NCBI RefSeq assembly: GCF_002210345.1
Contig: NZ_MWQI01000002.1
Coordinates: forward strand, 372,001-436,000
DNA: 64,000 bases
From: Fibrobacter sp. UWB4
GTDB lineage: Bacteria > Fibrobacterota > Fibrobacteria > Fibrobacterales > Fibrobacteraceae
Reading direction: 5' to 3'
Part shown: positions 24,220 to 33,494 of the stretch, in pieces
Layout: each line of letters opens with the position of its first letter
Position numbering within the stretch: position 1 is the stretch's first letter
The notes under the pieces: model-generated
Database searches by the model: none
Seen by the model: only the letters and a program-made list of their open reading frames with translations
What the model was told of the DNA's origin: nothing
Position numbers and translations under genes: made by a program

Positions 24220-25260
24220 ATGTCTCGCATTTCAGAACAAGAAGCTCTCGATTTATTTTTGAACGCACCGCTCGACGAACTTTGCGCACGCGCCAACGCC
24301 GAAAAAGAAGCGCGCCACGGCAAGTCCGTTTACTGGGTGAATAACCGCCAAATCAACTACACGAACGTGTGCGTGCTGCACTGCAAATTCTGCGCATTCA
24401 GCCGCATCAAGAAAGATAGCCCGACCGCTTACGACTGGAATTACGAAACCATCCGCGACAAGGCCGCCGAAGCAATCAGCAAAGGTGCCCGCGAACTGCA
24501 CATTGTCGGCGGTCTCCATCCCGACCATCCTTTCGATTACTACATCGAGATGTTGCGCAAGCTCCGCAAGGAATTTCCATCCGCGAACTTGAAGGCATTT
24601 ACCGCCGTCGAAATTTGCCACTTCGCGAAGATTTCTGGCCAGACGCCCGAACAGATCATGGCAACGCTCAAGGACGCAGGCCTTGATGCGCTCCCCGGCG
24701 GCGGCGCCGAGATTTTAGTACAAAGTGTACGCGACAAGATTTGTCCGGGCAAGGAAACTGGCGAAGAATGGCTCGATGTCCATCGCGCCGCGCACAAGCT
24801 CGGCATCCCGACGAACGCGACCATGCTCTTTGGGCACATCGAAAAGATTGAAGATCGCATCGCGCACATGAAGATGCTCCGCGACCTACAAGACGAAGCT
24901 CCAGGATTTTTCGCATTCATACCGCTCGTGTACCACCCGGAACACAATGCACTCCACAAGATTGTCCCGAACATCACAAGCGAAGAAGATATCTTGCGCA
25001 CGGTCGCCGTCTCGCGCCTGTTCCTGGACAACTTCCCGCACATCAAGGCTTACTGGATCCAGATGGGCATTGAAACCGCGATGAAGGCGCTCCACGCCGG
25101 CGCATCGGATTTGGACGGCACGATTATCGAAGAGAAGATTACGCATGCCGCAGGCGCCACGGTTCCCGTGGGCATGAGTCCGGAACGGATGAAGAGCCTT
25201 ATAATAAAAGAAGGCCTCGTTCCGGTGGAACGAGACGCCTTGTACGAAAGATTCTCGTAA
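24220..25260 (+). CDS. mqnE: Aminodeoxyfutalosine synthase (radical SAM)
   Basis: This 346-residue radical SAM enzyme has the C-x3-C-x2-C cluster motif CVLHCKFC at residues 51-58. The motifs LHIVGGLHPDHPFDYY, LKAFTAVEI, LPGGGAEIL and TNATMLFGHIE match MqnE rather than MqnC. It catalyses the second step of the futalosine menaquinone pathway, joining SAM with 3-carboxyvinyloxybenzoate ribonucleoside. TATATT lies 6 nt before the ATG, so the message may be leaderless. No other mqn gene is in the window. Confidence 0.92.
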   Translation: MSRISEQEALDLFLNAPLDELCARANAEKEARHGKSVYWVNNRQINYTNVCVLHCKFCAFSRIKKDSPTAYDWNYETIRDKAAEAISKGARELHIVGGLHPDHPFDYYIEMLRKLRKEFPSANLKAFTAVEICHFAKISGQTPEQIMATLKDAGLDALPGGGAEILVQSVRDKICPGKETGEEWLDVHRAAHKLGIPTNATMLFGHIEKIEDRIAHMKMLRDLQDEAPGFFAFIPLVYHPEHNALHKIVPNITSEEDILRTVAVSRLFLDNFPHIKAYWIQMGIETAMKALHAGASDLDGTIIEEKITHAAGATVPVGMSPERMKSLIIKEGLVPVERDALYERFS

Positions 25261-25267
25261 AACAAGA

Positions 25268-25378
25268 AATAATGGATGGGGCAAGCCCCAACCTCTTTGG
25301 CTCGGTCATATCCATACGAGTATGGCTGCGACTCTCGCCTTATGAGGTTGTCTTCGGGCATTCGCCCTCAGGATGACG
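25268..25378. repeat. Mixed dispersed repeat remnant
   Basis: The mqnE-rmlD convergent gap contains GGGGCAAGCCCC, a palindrome around CCATACGAGTATGG, TATGAGGTTGTC and a terminal CCCTCAGGATGACGAAG that resembles the GGATGAC end of the palindromic family. No gene is seen in it. Confidence 0.5.
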
Positions 25379-25398
25379 AAGTAGCAATGGCGGCGCAC

Positions 25399-26319
25399 CT
25401 ACGCGATTACGCCGATTTCCTTGAGGTAACGGCCAAGCGCATCTTGCCATGTGGGGAGCGGCTTAAAGCCAGCTTCCACGAGTTTACTCTTGTCCAAGCG
25501 GCTATTGAACGGACGGGCCGCCTTCGAGAGACCGTATTCCGCAGTCGTCACCGGCAACACCTTTGTCGGAAGCCCAGCCTGCTTGTAGATTTCCTTCGTG
25601 AATTCATACCAGCTGATGAATCCGCCTTCGTTCGTAGCGTGATAATAACCGTACTTGTCCGTTTCAATCATATCGACGAGAAGTCGGCTCAAGTCGAGCG
25701 TGTAAGTCGGCGTACCAATCTGGTCGTAAACGACGCGGACCGTATCGTGAGTCTCGCCCACCTTGAGCATCGTCTTGATGAAGTTCTTGCCATTGAGGCC
25801 GAACACCCAGGCGATACGTACAATGAAATACTTTTCAAGCGTTCCGCTTACGGCAAGTTCACCCTTGAGCTTGGATTCGCCATAGACGTTGAGCGGTTCG
25901 TAATCCTTGCAGTCCGGTTTCCACGGAGAAGTGCCACGGCCATTAAACACGTAGTCCGTGCTGATGTAGACCATCTTTGCATCAATTTCTTTAGCAACGC
26001 GAGCAATGTTTTCCGTGCCTTCGGCGTTAATTGCAAAGACCTTCGCCTTCTTGTCTTCGTCTTCGGCAAGGTCCACCGCCGTCCAAGCAGCGCAATGCAC
26101 AATCACATCAGGCTTCACACTCTTGATGGTTTCTGCAACCGCAGCTGCATTCGTAATATCCATCGGAACATAAGGCATCGTGGTCACAGCGCTACCGTCG
26201 GCTACACCAGAATATGATGGAGCGATATCGCTACCAATTCCCTCGTAACCGCGCTTTGCAAGTTCATTCATCACATCGTGACCCAGCTGGCCACCAACAC
26301 CCGTCACTAAAACTTTCAT
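25399..26319 (-). CDS. rfbD: dTDP-4-dehydrorhamnose reductase
   Basis: This 306-residue short-chain reductase carries the Rossmann motif GVGGQLG, the active-site elements YISTDYVFNG and YGESKLKGE (Tyr-x3-Lys), and the C-terminal RPFNSRLDKSKL, all typical of RmlD. It reduces dTDP-4-keto-L-rhamnose to dTDP-L-rhamnose for surface polysaccharide. The other rml genes are not adjacent. AGAGG precedes the ATG. Confidence 0.92.
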   Translation of the reverse strand: MKVLVTGVGGQLGHDVMNELAKRGYEGIGSDIAPSYSGVADGSAVTTMPYVPMDITNAAAVAETIKSVKPDVIVHCAAWTAVDLAEDEDKKAKVFAINAEGTENIARVAKEIDAKMVYISTDYVFNGRGTSPWKPDCKDYEPLNVYGESKLKGELAVSGTLEKYFIVRIAWVFGLNGKNFIKTMLKVGETHDTVRVVYDQIGTPTYTLDLSRLLVDMIETDKYGYYHATNEGGFISWYEFTKEIYKQAGLPTKVLPVTTAEYGLSKAARPFNSRLDKSKLVEAGFKPLPTWQDALGRYLKEIGVIA

Positions 26320-26396
26320 AGAAAAAACCTCTACGACAATAATAGCAAATAGTAATTGTTTATTGTCTGCTTCAAGTTATTACAGTCAGTTCTTAC

Positions 26397-26455
26397 GTCA
26401 TTCCGGCCATCGAGCCGGAATCTAGACTAGACGGCGGATCAAGTCCGCCATGACA
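26397..26455. repeat. Two adjacent dispersed palindromes
   Basis: GTCATTCCGGCCATCGAGCC followed by GGAATC forms one hairpin, and GACGGCGGATC with AAGTCCGCC forms a second ending CATGACA. They lie between rmlD and the membrane-protein gene. Confidence 0.6.
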
Positions 26456-26513
26456 CAGTGCGTCTGTTAGCCAGGATGTTTATCAGATTTGCAAATTTCT
26501 ATCTTTGGGCACG

Positions 26514-27293
26514 ATGTTTGAAGCGTTAAATTTTCATTTTTCAGCATACGACTGGCTGCTCGTTTTCATGGTCACCGCTCTCGGCACCCTGAGCGCTTAC
26601 CTGAAGGACCCGCAACTCAAGGCGGTCACAGCGACCATTCCCATCCCCTGCGGTTTTGCCTACATCGCCGTCGGCCTCCCGATGGGCACCGAGAACGCAG
26701 TCTCGGGCTTCATGTGCATGTTGTACGTACACATTGTACGCATCCTCCACTACAAGGTAAAAGTACCTATCGTACCGTCAATTATCGCAGGCCTTGCGTT
26801 TTTCGTCGCGCTCGGGACATTTTTGCACTCGCGCATCCCTGAAGGCGAAGCGTACTTTATCGGCGCATGCGTTTTTGACTTTGTCATCGGCGTGATTTTC
26901 TTCCAGAAGCAAAAATACAAGGCCGGCGTGCGCTACAAGACCCCGCTCCCGGTTTACATCAAGGCGCCCGCCATCGCAGGCGTCGTTTCCGGCCTCATGT
27001 TCATCAAGCGCCTGATGGGCGGTTTCTGCACCAGCTTCCCGATGATGAATTCCATCGTAAGTTACGAGAGCCGCTATTCGCTCGGCGACCAGTGCAGACA
27101 GCTCCCGCTCTTCCTCATCGCAGGGCCATTCATGTTTGTAACGATGCGCTACATAGAAATCGGCTTTGGACTCAACCACTGGATAGTACTCCTCATCGGT
27201 TACATCGTTTTCGCCCTGATTTACTGGCCGCTCAACAAGGAACTCAAGCGCCGCAACGAAATCAACTATAACTCAGTAGACAGTAGGAAGTAG
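26514..27293 (+). CDS. Polytopic membrane protein of unknown function
   Basis: This protein of about 259 residues has six to seven hydrophobic helices and short charged loops (YKVKVPIVPSI, QKYKAGVRYKTPLP). No family is recognised. ATG 26514 is chosen over TTG 26505; a TATCTT box ends 8 nt before it. The last five residues (VDSRK) and the stop codon are encoded by a heptamer repeat array, so the C-terminus was probably replaced or extended by that insertion. Confidence 0.65.
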   Translation: MFEALNFHFSAYDWLLVFMVTALGTLSAYLKDPQLKAVTATIPIPCGFAYIAVGLPMGTENAVSGFMCMLYVHIVRILHYKVKVPIVPSIIAGLAFFVALGTFLHSRIPEGEAYFIGACVFDFVIGVIFFQKQKYKAGVRYKTPLPVYIKAPAIAGVVSGLMFIKRLMGGFCTSFPMMNSIVSYESRYSLGDQCRQLPLFLIAGPFMFVTMRYIEIGFGLNHWIVLLIGYIVFALIYWPLNKELKRRNEINYNSVDSRK

Positions 27294-27303
27294 GAAGTGG
27301 GCT
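27276..27303. repeat. Heptanucleotide tandem array (GTAGGAA type) at a stop codon
   Basis: GTAGACA, GTAGGAA, GTAGGAA and GTGGGCT run head to tail. The array supplies the last codons and the TAG stop (27291-27293) of the membrane protein gene. Confidence 0.75.
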
Positions 27304-27399
27304 GTAAACGGGGCCTTTTGAAGGTATTTGGAAAAATTTACTTGAAGAAATCCCCCAACAAGGGTAAATTTAAAGAGATAAAACAAGGAATTTCACGCA

Positions 27400-28449
27400 A
27401 TGCATAAAATTTCCCGTATTTCTTTAGCTTTTACCGGCGCCATCCTCTCCGCCTCGCTTTTAGCCGCCTGCGGCGAAGACAACCCGACTAACGCTTTCGA
27501 CAAATTCATGTCAAGTTCCTCGACCACCCAGTCGGATCCTCTTTCAAGCGTTACGCCCCCCGGTTCTTCAAACGACAATCAAGACCCTACAAGTTCTGCC
27601 GAGGCCACATCTAGCTCTGCAATAAATCCAGGTGACGGCACCAGTTCCTCGGACGCAAGCGTTCCGCCTGCATCAAGTTCTGAAGGATCGCTTGACCCGA
27701 CTTGCGTTGAAACGCCAGTCGCAACCATCGCCGTCGATTCCATCGGCCTCGCCGATATCGGCGACGTGTTCAAAAGCGTCCGCTGCAACGAAAAAGCTGT
27801 TTTTGTGATCCGCCACGGCGAACGCAGTGACGCAGAGACCGGTCCCGAAACTCCGCTTACCCACTGGGTAGGTGAGCCAGATACCATCGCCGGTCAGCCA
27901 ACCGATGGCGTTCGCCAATCCATCGCCGTCGGTAAAAAACTCATCAGTGCCGACGAATTTACATACACGCACACCAAATACGTCCGCACAGAACAGACTT
28001 GCTTCTACATCGCACAAGGACGTGGGCAGCAGACATTCCCGCACGATTCTTCTGAAATTTATTCCATCAGCTGGTACAAGAAAGACAAGGAACGCTATAA
28101 ATATTACGAAGACTCCACCAAGAACGTCCGTCTCGTTATTGCAGGCTGGGCCTACGACAATCTTTACGCCGACGCATTCTACGATTTGACTGAAAAAACG
28201 AACGAAATCATCAAGACGCATATCGCACCGGACTACGCATCTATGAACAAGTTCCGCGTCATTTGCTCCCACGATGACTTCGTCCTCCCCCTCGCCGTTT
28301 TCGCCTCGAACGGAACGGTGAATTTCAGATTCCACGATCCAGCTTCGAGACACTGGCCGTACTTCCTCTCTGGCGTTGCCGTCATCATCGACAACAAGAA
28401 CCAAATCAGGTACGTGCCGTTCAAAGGACTTGGTATCGGAGCTGAATAG
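27400..28449 (+). CDS. Histidine-phosphatase-domain lipoprotein
   Basis: This 349-residue lipoprotein has a signal ending LLAAC (Cys24), a Ser/Thr/Pro-rich linker over residues ~38-100, and a histidine phosphatase superfamily domain with VIRHGERSD (nucleophile His in the RHG motif near residue 139) and a second catalytic His in ICSHDDFVLPL. A phosphomonoesterase or phytase-like activity at the cell surface is plausible; the substrate is unknown. It is a single-gene unit followed by a heptamer array and a terminator. Confidence 0.78.
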   Translation: MHKISRISLAFTGAILSASLLAACGEDNPTNAFDKFMSSSSTTQSDPLSSVTPPGSSNDNQDPTSSAEATSSSAINPGDGTSSSDASVPPASSSEGSLDPTCVETPVATIAVDSIGLADIGDVFKSVRCNEKAVFVIRHGERSDAETGPETPLTHWVGEPDTIAGQPTDGVRQSIAVGKKLISADEFTYTHTKYVRTEQTCFYIAQGRGQQTFPHDSSEIYSISWYKKDKERYKYYEDSTKNVRLVIAGWAYDNLYADAFYDLTEKTNEIIKTHIAPDYASMNKFRVICSHDDFVLPLAVFASNGTVNFRFHDPASRHWPYFLSGVAVIIDNKNQIRYVPFKGLGIGAE

Positions 28450-28455
28450 TTTTTT

Positions 28456-28490
28456 TTGGTTATTGGTCGTAGGTCAATAGTCATTAGTTA
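28456..28490. repeat. Heptanucleotide tandem array (TTGGTCA type)
   Basis: Five units, TTGGTTA, TTGGTCG, TAGGTCA, ATAGTCA and TTAGTTA, begin 6 bp after the phosphatase stop codon. Confidence 0.75.
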
Positions 28491-28505
28491 CTTGATTTTT
28501 TGACG

Positions 28506-28535
28506 ATCCTCTCGACTTGATCGAGGGGATTTTTT
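28506..28535 (+). terminator. Terminator after the histidine phosphatase
   Basis: A 10-bp stem ATCCTCTCGA / TCGAGGGGAT (one wobble), with loop CTTGA, is followed by five T residues. Confidence 0.85.
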
Positions 28536-28570
28536 GTATTTGTAGTGCATTTTTCCAGCATTTTCGAAAT

Positions 28571-28672
28571 GTTCTCAAAATATTTCTCAAATTAAGGTTT
28601 AAATAAGAACCACTTTTTTGAATATTTATATATATTAACAACGATTGTAAGGGTTTAAATTGTTCTCAAAAT
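28571..28672 (+). promoter_or_regulatory. Duplicated motif upstream of the GH74 gene
   Basis: GTTCTCAAAAT occurs at 28571-28581 and 28662-28672, and TAAGGTTTAAAT at 28593-28604 with TAAGGGTTTAAAT at 28648-28660. The nested arrangement flanks an AT-rich stretch with TATATATATT. These may be operator sites for a regulator of the xyloglucanase gene; this is inference. Confidence 0.4.
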
Positions 28673-28687
28673 TCCAACGGAGACGAT

Positions 28688-31249
28688 ATGTTTGGTAAAA
28701 TTTCATTGATCGGCATCGCCACTTTGGCAGCTCTCGCCACGACCGCTAACGCCGAAAAGTACGAATGGGGCAACGTCCGCTTTGATGGAGGCGGATTCGT
28801 GAGCGCCATTATGCCGAGTCCGACAGTCGAAGGTCTCATTTACGCGCGTACCGACGTGGGCGGCATTTACCGCTGGGATGCCACAAGCAGCCGTTGGATT
28901 CCGTTGATGGACTGGATCAGCCAAAACGACGTAGGCCTCTACGGCACCGAAGCTTTTGCACTCGACCCGCAAGACCCGAAAAAGATTTACGTGCTCGGCG
29001 GCACCGGCTACTTTAGTAAGGGCCGCACCGCTGTTTTGCGTTCCTCTGACATGGGCGCCACTTGGGACACAAGCTACGTGGAAATGCTCGCCCACGGTAA
29101 CGGCATGGGCCGCCAGACGGGTGAAAAGCTCGCCGTGGACCCGAACAAGTCTAACATCGTCCTCTGCGGCAGCCGCACGAAGGGCGTTTACAAGAGCACG
29201 GACTCCGGCAAGACCTGGACAAGCCTCTACAAAGTTGCACTATCTACCGCAACCGAAAGCAGCCTCAACGGCGTAAACGGCGTAAGCTTCGTGATGTTCG
29301 ACCCGGCACAGGGCAAACTCGCCGACGGCAGCACCGCAACAATTTACATTGGCACTTCCGAAACCACGGACAACTTGCAGGTCAGCCATGATGGCGGCGC
29401 CACCTGGGAAGTCATCAAGGGCGCTCCGAGCGGTCTTATGCCGCATCGCGCAAAGATTGTGGATGGCAGCATGTACATCACGTTCGCCGATGGTCCGGGT
29501 CCGTATAACATTTCTCGCGGCGGCGTTTTCAAGTACAACATCAAGGCCAGCACTTGGACCGACATCACCCCGTTTGACGATAACGAAAAAGAAGACGGCA
29601 CCATCGCCCACGAAAAGAATAATTGCTCTTACGGTGGCATTGCCATTGACCCGAAGGATCCGAAGCACATCGTCGTTTCAACGCTCGGCCAGTACACCGG
29701 ACGCCACTTCTTCAAGGACAAGACCGAAAACTACGGCGACCGCATTTATGTGACAACCGACGGCGGCGAAAACTGGACGTTCGGTCAGCACTACGGCGAC
29801 GGCGTGAACATGGACGAAAACGGCAACAACTGGATTCACGGGAATGCCATCCACTGGGCAGGTTCCATTGAGTTCGACCCGTTCAACAACAAGAAAGTCT
29901 GGGTGACCAGCGGTAACGGCATTTTCCAGACCGATGATATCACCGCCAAGGTTCCCGTTTGGAAATTCCAGTCCGTGGGTATCGAAGAAACGGTTCCGCT
30001 CGACATCGTGAGCATTCCGGGTGGCCCGCTCGTCACGGCCATTGGTGACTACGACGGCGCAGTCTACACCGACATCAAGAAGAGTTCCCCGCGCCACACG
30101 CCGATTATCGGCACGACCGAAAGCATGGCATACGCTCCGCTTTCCGGCTCGCTCCTCCGCACGGGCATCATCACCGTTTACGGCCAGTACGAATCGATCA
30201 ATTACAACGTCATGTACCGTTCCGAAGACATGGGCGCCACTTGGGATAGTGTGAAGACCACGCTCAAGGGCGGCAAAGGCCTCGTGGTTCTCTCCGCAGA
30301 CGGCAAGGTCATCCTCCACCGCCCGGACCAGAGCGCAACCGTTTACCGCTCCGACGACAATGGCGCCACATGGACCGCCGTTGAAACCGGCACACAGACG
30401 CAGTACGCCCGCATCGTCGCAGACCCGGTAGATCCGAAGACGTTCTACGTGATGGGCGCAATGGGCACACTCTACAAGTCCACAGACGCCGGCAAGAACT
30501 TCACCGCACAGGACGCTCGTTTGCAGAACGAACAGGCTGGAGAATACTACAACGGCGCAGGCCTCATCCGCACCGTTCCTAAGAAAGAAGGACACCTCTG
30601 GGTTCCGATGGATCAGGCTCAAGTTTGGCAGCCGAAGGGCTTCACGGAATACGGTCTTGCTTACACGGAAGACGGCGGCAAATCCTGGAATCGCTGCGAA
30701 GGCGCCAAGACCGCAATCTCCGTTGGCATCGGCAAGGCTAAGGAAGGTTCTGACTACGAAACGATTTTCATCTGGGGTGCAGCCAAGGAAGGCGACCCGA
30801 TCGGCATCTACCGCAGTACCGACAAGTGCAAGACCTTTGAACGCATAAACGATGACGCCCACCAGTATGGCGGTCCGGGTAACGGAAACTTCGTGCAGGG
30901 CGACATGAACACCTTCGGCGTTGTCTACATGAGTACAGTCGGCCGCGGTCTCGTGGTTGGCGCACCGGAAGGCACTGAATTTGTCGAAGTTCCGCCGACA
31001 AGCCTCAACAAGGTTGCACACAACATAGGCAAGGCGACGCTCACGCAGCAGAATAGAACTCTGCAAGTGAACGTTCCGAGCGAAAGCAAGCTCGAAGTTA
31101 TCGCGCTGAACGGCAAGACGCTCCTCTCCGCAGACGTGAACGGCAACAGAAGCGTAAGCCTCAAGAAGATCCCGAACGGCAAGTACATCGCAAAGGTTGT
31201 CAGCGCAAACGGCAAGTTGCTCTTGAAAAAGGCTATTGCGATTAAATAA
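28688..31249 (+). CDS. GH74-family xyloglucanase, secreted
   Basis: This 853-residue secreted protein has a signal peptide cut after TTANA and a double seven-bladed propeller rich in BNR-like DxGxTW repeats (SSDMGATWDTS, STDSGKTWTS, SDDNGATWTA, STDAGKNF). The N-terminal IYARTDVGGIYRWD carries the Asp typical of GH74 catalytic sites. GH74 enzymes cut xyloglucan endo- or exo-wise; the exact mode cannot be read here. The last ~80 residues (VIALNGKTLLSADVNG, IPNGKYIAKVV) form a short beta-rich C-terminal domain of the kind used for type IX-like sorting. GGAGA lies just before the ATG. Confidence 0.85.
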   Translation: MFGKISLIGIATLAALATTANAEKYEWGNVRFDGGGFVSAIMPSPTVEGLIYARTDVGGIYRWDATSSRWIPLMDWISQNDVGLYGTEAFALDPQDPKKIYVLGGTGYFSKGRTAVLRSSDMGATWDTSYVEMLAHGNGMGRQTGEKLAVDPNKSNIVLCGSRTKGVYKSTDSGKTWTSLYKVALSTATESSLNGVNGVSFVMFDPAQGKLADGSTATIYIGTSETTDNLQVSHDGGATWEVIKGAPSGLMPHRAKIVDGSMYITFADGPGPYNISRGGVFKYNIKASTWTDITPFDDNEKEDGTIAHEKNNCSYGGIAIDPKDPKHIVVSTLGQYTGRHFFKDKTENYGDRIYVTTDGGENWTFGQHYGDGVNMDENGNNWIHGNAIHWAGSIEFDPFNNKKVWVTSGNGIFQTDDITAKVPVWKFQSVGIEETVPLDIVSIPGGPLVTAIGDYDGAVYTDIKKSSPRHTPIIGTTESMAYAPLSGSLLRTGIITVYGQYESINYNVMYRSEDMGATWDSVKTTLKGGKGLVVLSADGKVILHRPDQSATVYRSDDNGATWTAVETGTQTQYARIVADPVDPKTFYVMGAMGTLYKSTDAGKNFTAQDARLQNEQAGEYYNGAGLIRTVPKKEGHLWVPMDQAQVWQPKGFTEYGLAYTEDGGKSWNRCEGAKTAISVGIGKAKEGSDYETIFIWGAAKEGDPIGIYRSTDKCKTFERINDDAHQYGGPGNGNFVQGDMNTFGVVYMSTVGRGLVVGAPEGTEFVEVPPTSLNKVAHNIGKATLTQQNRTLQVNVPSESKLEVIALNGKTLLSADVNGNRSVSLKKIPNGKYIAKVVSANGKLLLKKAIAIK

Positions 31250-31261
31250 AGTGTATTAAAG

Positions 31262-31290
31262 GTGATGCCCGCTCAGCGTCGGGCATGACA
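31262..31290. repeat. Dispersed palindrome (ATGCCCGC type)
   Basis: GATGCCCG and CGGGCAT form the arms, followed by GACA. It lies just after the GH74 stop codon. Confidence 0.6.
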
Positions 31291-31328
31291 ACAACAAAAG
31301 TTTCAATAATCATCAATCCCACACTTCA

Positions 31329-31378
31329 AAAGGCTAGAGTGCAAAGCGAACGCTTTTAAACTCTAGCCTTTCTTTTTT
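31329..31378 (+). terminator. Terminator between GH74 and trmO
   Basis: A 12-bp stem AAAGGCTAGAGT / ACTCTAGCCTTT encloses a second perfect stem AAAGCG / CGCTTT, and is followed by TCTTTTTT. Confidence 0.9.
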
Positions 31379-31394
31379 GCTATGTTGTTAGGCG

Positions 31395-32072
31395 ATGCAA
31401 GAACTGACGTTTAAAATCATTGCGAGAATCAAGAGCGACTTTCGAGAAAAGTTCGGCATCCCGCGACAGAGCGGGCTTGTGCAGAACTTGCGTTCCACGA
31501 TACGCTTTGAGCCGGAATTCCGCAATGCCGATGCGCTCCGCGGTCTCGAAGGATTTAGCCACCTGTGGATCATGTGGATTTTTTCGGAGAACATCCGCAG
31601 CACATGGAGCCCGACCGTGCGCCCGCCAAGACTCGGCGGCAACAAGCGTCTCGGCGTTTTCGCCACGCGTTCGAGCTTCCGCCCGAATCCGGTCGCACTT
31701 TCTTGCGTGAAAATCGAAAGCATCAACCTAGATACGCCTGAAGGCCCGGAAATCATCGTCAGTGGCGCTGACCTCATGGACGGCACACCGATCGTCGATA
31801 TCAAGCCGTACCTTCCCTACACGGACGCGCATCCCGAAGCAGTCGGCGGTTTTGCAGACGCCGTGAAGCAGAACAAAGTTCACGTCAAGAATCCCGATGC
31901 ACTCGCAAAGCTAAGTGCAGATAAACGCACAGCACTTATTGAGGTATTGGAACAGGACCCGCGCCCCGCTTACCAGAACGATCCCGAGCGCGTTTACGGG
32001 TTCAACTTCGCAGAACACGAAGTCAAGTTCAAAGTCGTAGGCGACGAACTGGAAATTATTAGTATAGCGTAA
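31395..32072 (+). CDS. trmO: tRNA (adenine-37-N6)-methyltransferase TrmO
   Basis: This 225-residue member of the TsaA/YaeB family has the motifs GIPRQSGL, LEGFSHLWIMWIF, RPPRLGG, GVFATRSSFRPNPVALS, DLMDGTPIVDIKPYLPY and a C-terminal DPRPAYQNDPERVYG. It uses SAM to methylate the N6 of the t6A37 nucleotide in tRNA. Length and motif order are normal. A TATGTT box lies 8 nt before the ATG, compatible with a leaderless mRNA. Confidence 0.93.
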   Translation: MQELTFKIIARIKSDFREKFGIPRQSGLVQNLRSTIRFEPEFRNADALRGLEGFSHLWIMWIFSENIRSTWSPTVRPPRLGGNKRLGVFATRSSFRPNPVALSCVKIESINLDTPEGPEIIVSGADLMDGTPIVDIKPYLPYTDAHPEAVGGFADAVKQNKVHVKNPDALAKLSADKRTALIEVLEQDPRPAYQNDPERVYGFNFAEHEVKFKVVGDELEIISIA

Positions 32073-32127
32073 AAATAAAGAAAGAACCCCGTGCGAACAC
32101 GGAGCCCTTAGCATTGAGGAGAACTTA

Positions 32128-33327
32128 TTATTGTAAATTCACGCGCTGCACAATGTGAGATGAAGCCGTCACCACGCTTATCATGTAAACCCCAGAAGAA
32201 ATATTCTTCCTAGATATCAGGACATCGCCTTGCCCAGCGGACAACAAGCGGTTTGCATAAGCCACTTCGGAACCAAGCGCAGAATAAAGACGAACGCTTA
32301 TGACACCCGAATGTGCCATAGACACAGGCACACGCAAGAAAGCCCCATCAAAAGAGACTTTGCCAACGCTCACTGTATGAACGGCATTAGGTATAGCAAA
32401 TCCACCTACAGTAGAACCAGAAGAACCCATACTGCTGCTAGAAACCTCAGACGAACTCGACAAAGCCTCGCTACTGCTGGATTCAGTCGAGACAGGCTTG
32501 AGGTCATCCCCCAAAACCTCTATCACTTTTTCAGCATAGCGCTTGCCAAAATCACGATACCCCTGCGACGAGAAATGGATACGCAACATGTCTAGGTCAT
32601 TGAGTCCCTCGGCAGAAACGAGATAGAAGTTCTTGGATTTGTTCGGGAGCTTCCTGATGTTGTTGTTCGTCCCTTTGGAACTGCCGTTATACGGAACCTC
32701 ACCCGCAAAAAATGGAATGTTTTCATCAAGCCCAACATCCTTGACCAAGCGGTCATAGACTTTCTTGACCTTGTTCGGCCAATCACTGTCACCCTCATCC
32801 GTTTCGCCCTGATGGAAAATGATTCCTTTGATGACACCGTCTTCCTTTGCCTTTTTCGCCATATCGACCAGACGCTGGTAAGGATCGCCACCATAATCCC
32901 TGACGATATCCATAAACCAGCCCGCCTGCTGACTCCAATAGCTATCGCTAACCGGGGGATCGAACAATACAATGCTGCACCCTGCAACCGCGACCACGAC
33001 GACCCCCACCTTAATCTGGGGGTCTAATCTTTCGACCAAGGTACGTCCAAAATAATCCGTGGGGCCTAAACCGCCGTGCTTATTTGCTAAAGGCGGAATC
33101 GCATCGTTCCACGTTCCGAGCTTGCGTCCATTAAAGTTATCAATCGTCGAAAACATCTGGAAACGAGAATCAACCGTCTTGTCCTTGCTTTCAATCGTGC
33201 CTTGGCCTTCCATATTGGATTGTCCAAACGCGAGATAAATATGGAAATTAGGATCTGGCGCAGCAAAGGCCGATGAAACGGCTAGTTCCAAACCCAAAAA
33301 CATGCTCACGACACGCGAGACAGCCAT
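32128..33327 (-). CDS. CE6-like carbohydrate acetylesterase, secreted, copy B
   Basis: This 399-residue secreted SGNH-type esterase carries the SASA-domain signatures FGQSNMEG (nucleophile Ser) near residue 35 and IFHQGETDEGDSDW near residue 170. A catalytic His is likely in RIHFSSQGYRDFG. The protein fits carbohydrate esterase family 6 (acetylxylan esterase). A signal peptide (cut near AFA), a Ser-rich linker (~285-310) and an ~80-residue beta-rich C-terminal domain (VRLYSALGSEV, GVYMISVV) are visible. AAGGAG precedes the ATG. It lies after a near-identical paralogue on the same strand. Confidence 0.83.
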   Translation of the reverse strand: MAVSRVVSMFLGLELAVSSAFAAPDPNFHIYLAFGQSNMEGQGTIESKDKTVDSRFQMFSTIDNFNGRKLGTWNDAIPPLANKHGGLGPTDYFGRTLVERLDPQIKVGVVVVAVAGCSIVLFDPPVSDSYWSQQAGWFMDIVRDYGGDPYQRLVDMAKKAKEDGVIKGIIFHQGETDEGDSDWPNKVKKVYDRLVKDVGLDENIPFFAGEVPYNGSSKGTNNNIRKLPNKSKNFYLVSAEGLNDLDMLRIHFSSQGYRDFGKRYAEKVIEVLGDDLKPVSTESSSSEALSSSSEVSSSSMGSSGSTVGGFAIPNAVHTVSVGKVSFDGAFLRVPVSMAHSGVISVRLYSALGSEVAYANRLLSAGQGDVLISRKNISSGVYMISVVTASSHIVQRVNLQ

Positions 33328-33444
33328 CTATCACTCCTTGAGGCGCAAAAATCCCTAACACCTTAAATATACCCTTCAATTAAAGGCTTTAATAAAAAAA
33401 AGGCAAAACTCGTTGTAGATATCTGCAACGCCATTTTCGCATAT

Positions 33445-33474
33445 AAAAAAGCCCTGCACGGGTCTGCGCAGAGC
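33445..33474 (-). terminator. Terminator of the first CE6-like gene
   Basis: On the minus strand GGCTCTGC / GCAGGGCT (two wobbles) is followed by a run of T residues. It separates the two esterase genes, so they are probably not one simple transcript. Confidence 0.7.
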
Positions 33475-33494
33475 CTTTGCCTACAGGATCAAAA

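Noticed and set aside
29678-31066. A 462-codon open frame antisense to the GH74 gene
   Set aside because: No recognisable motifs; explained by the biased codon use of the GH74 gene.
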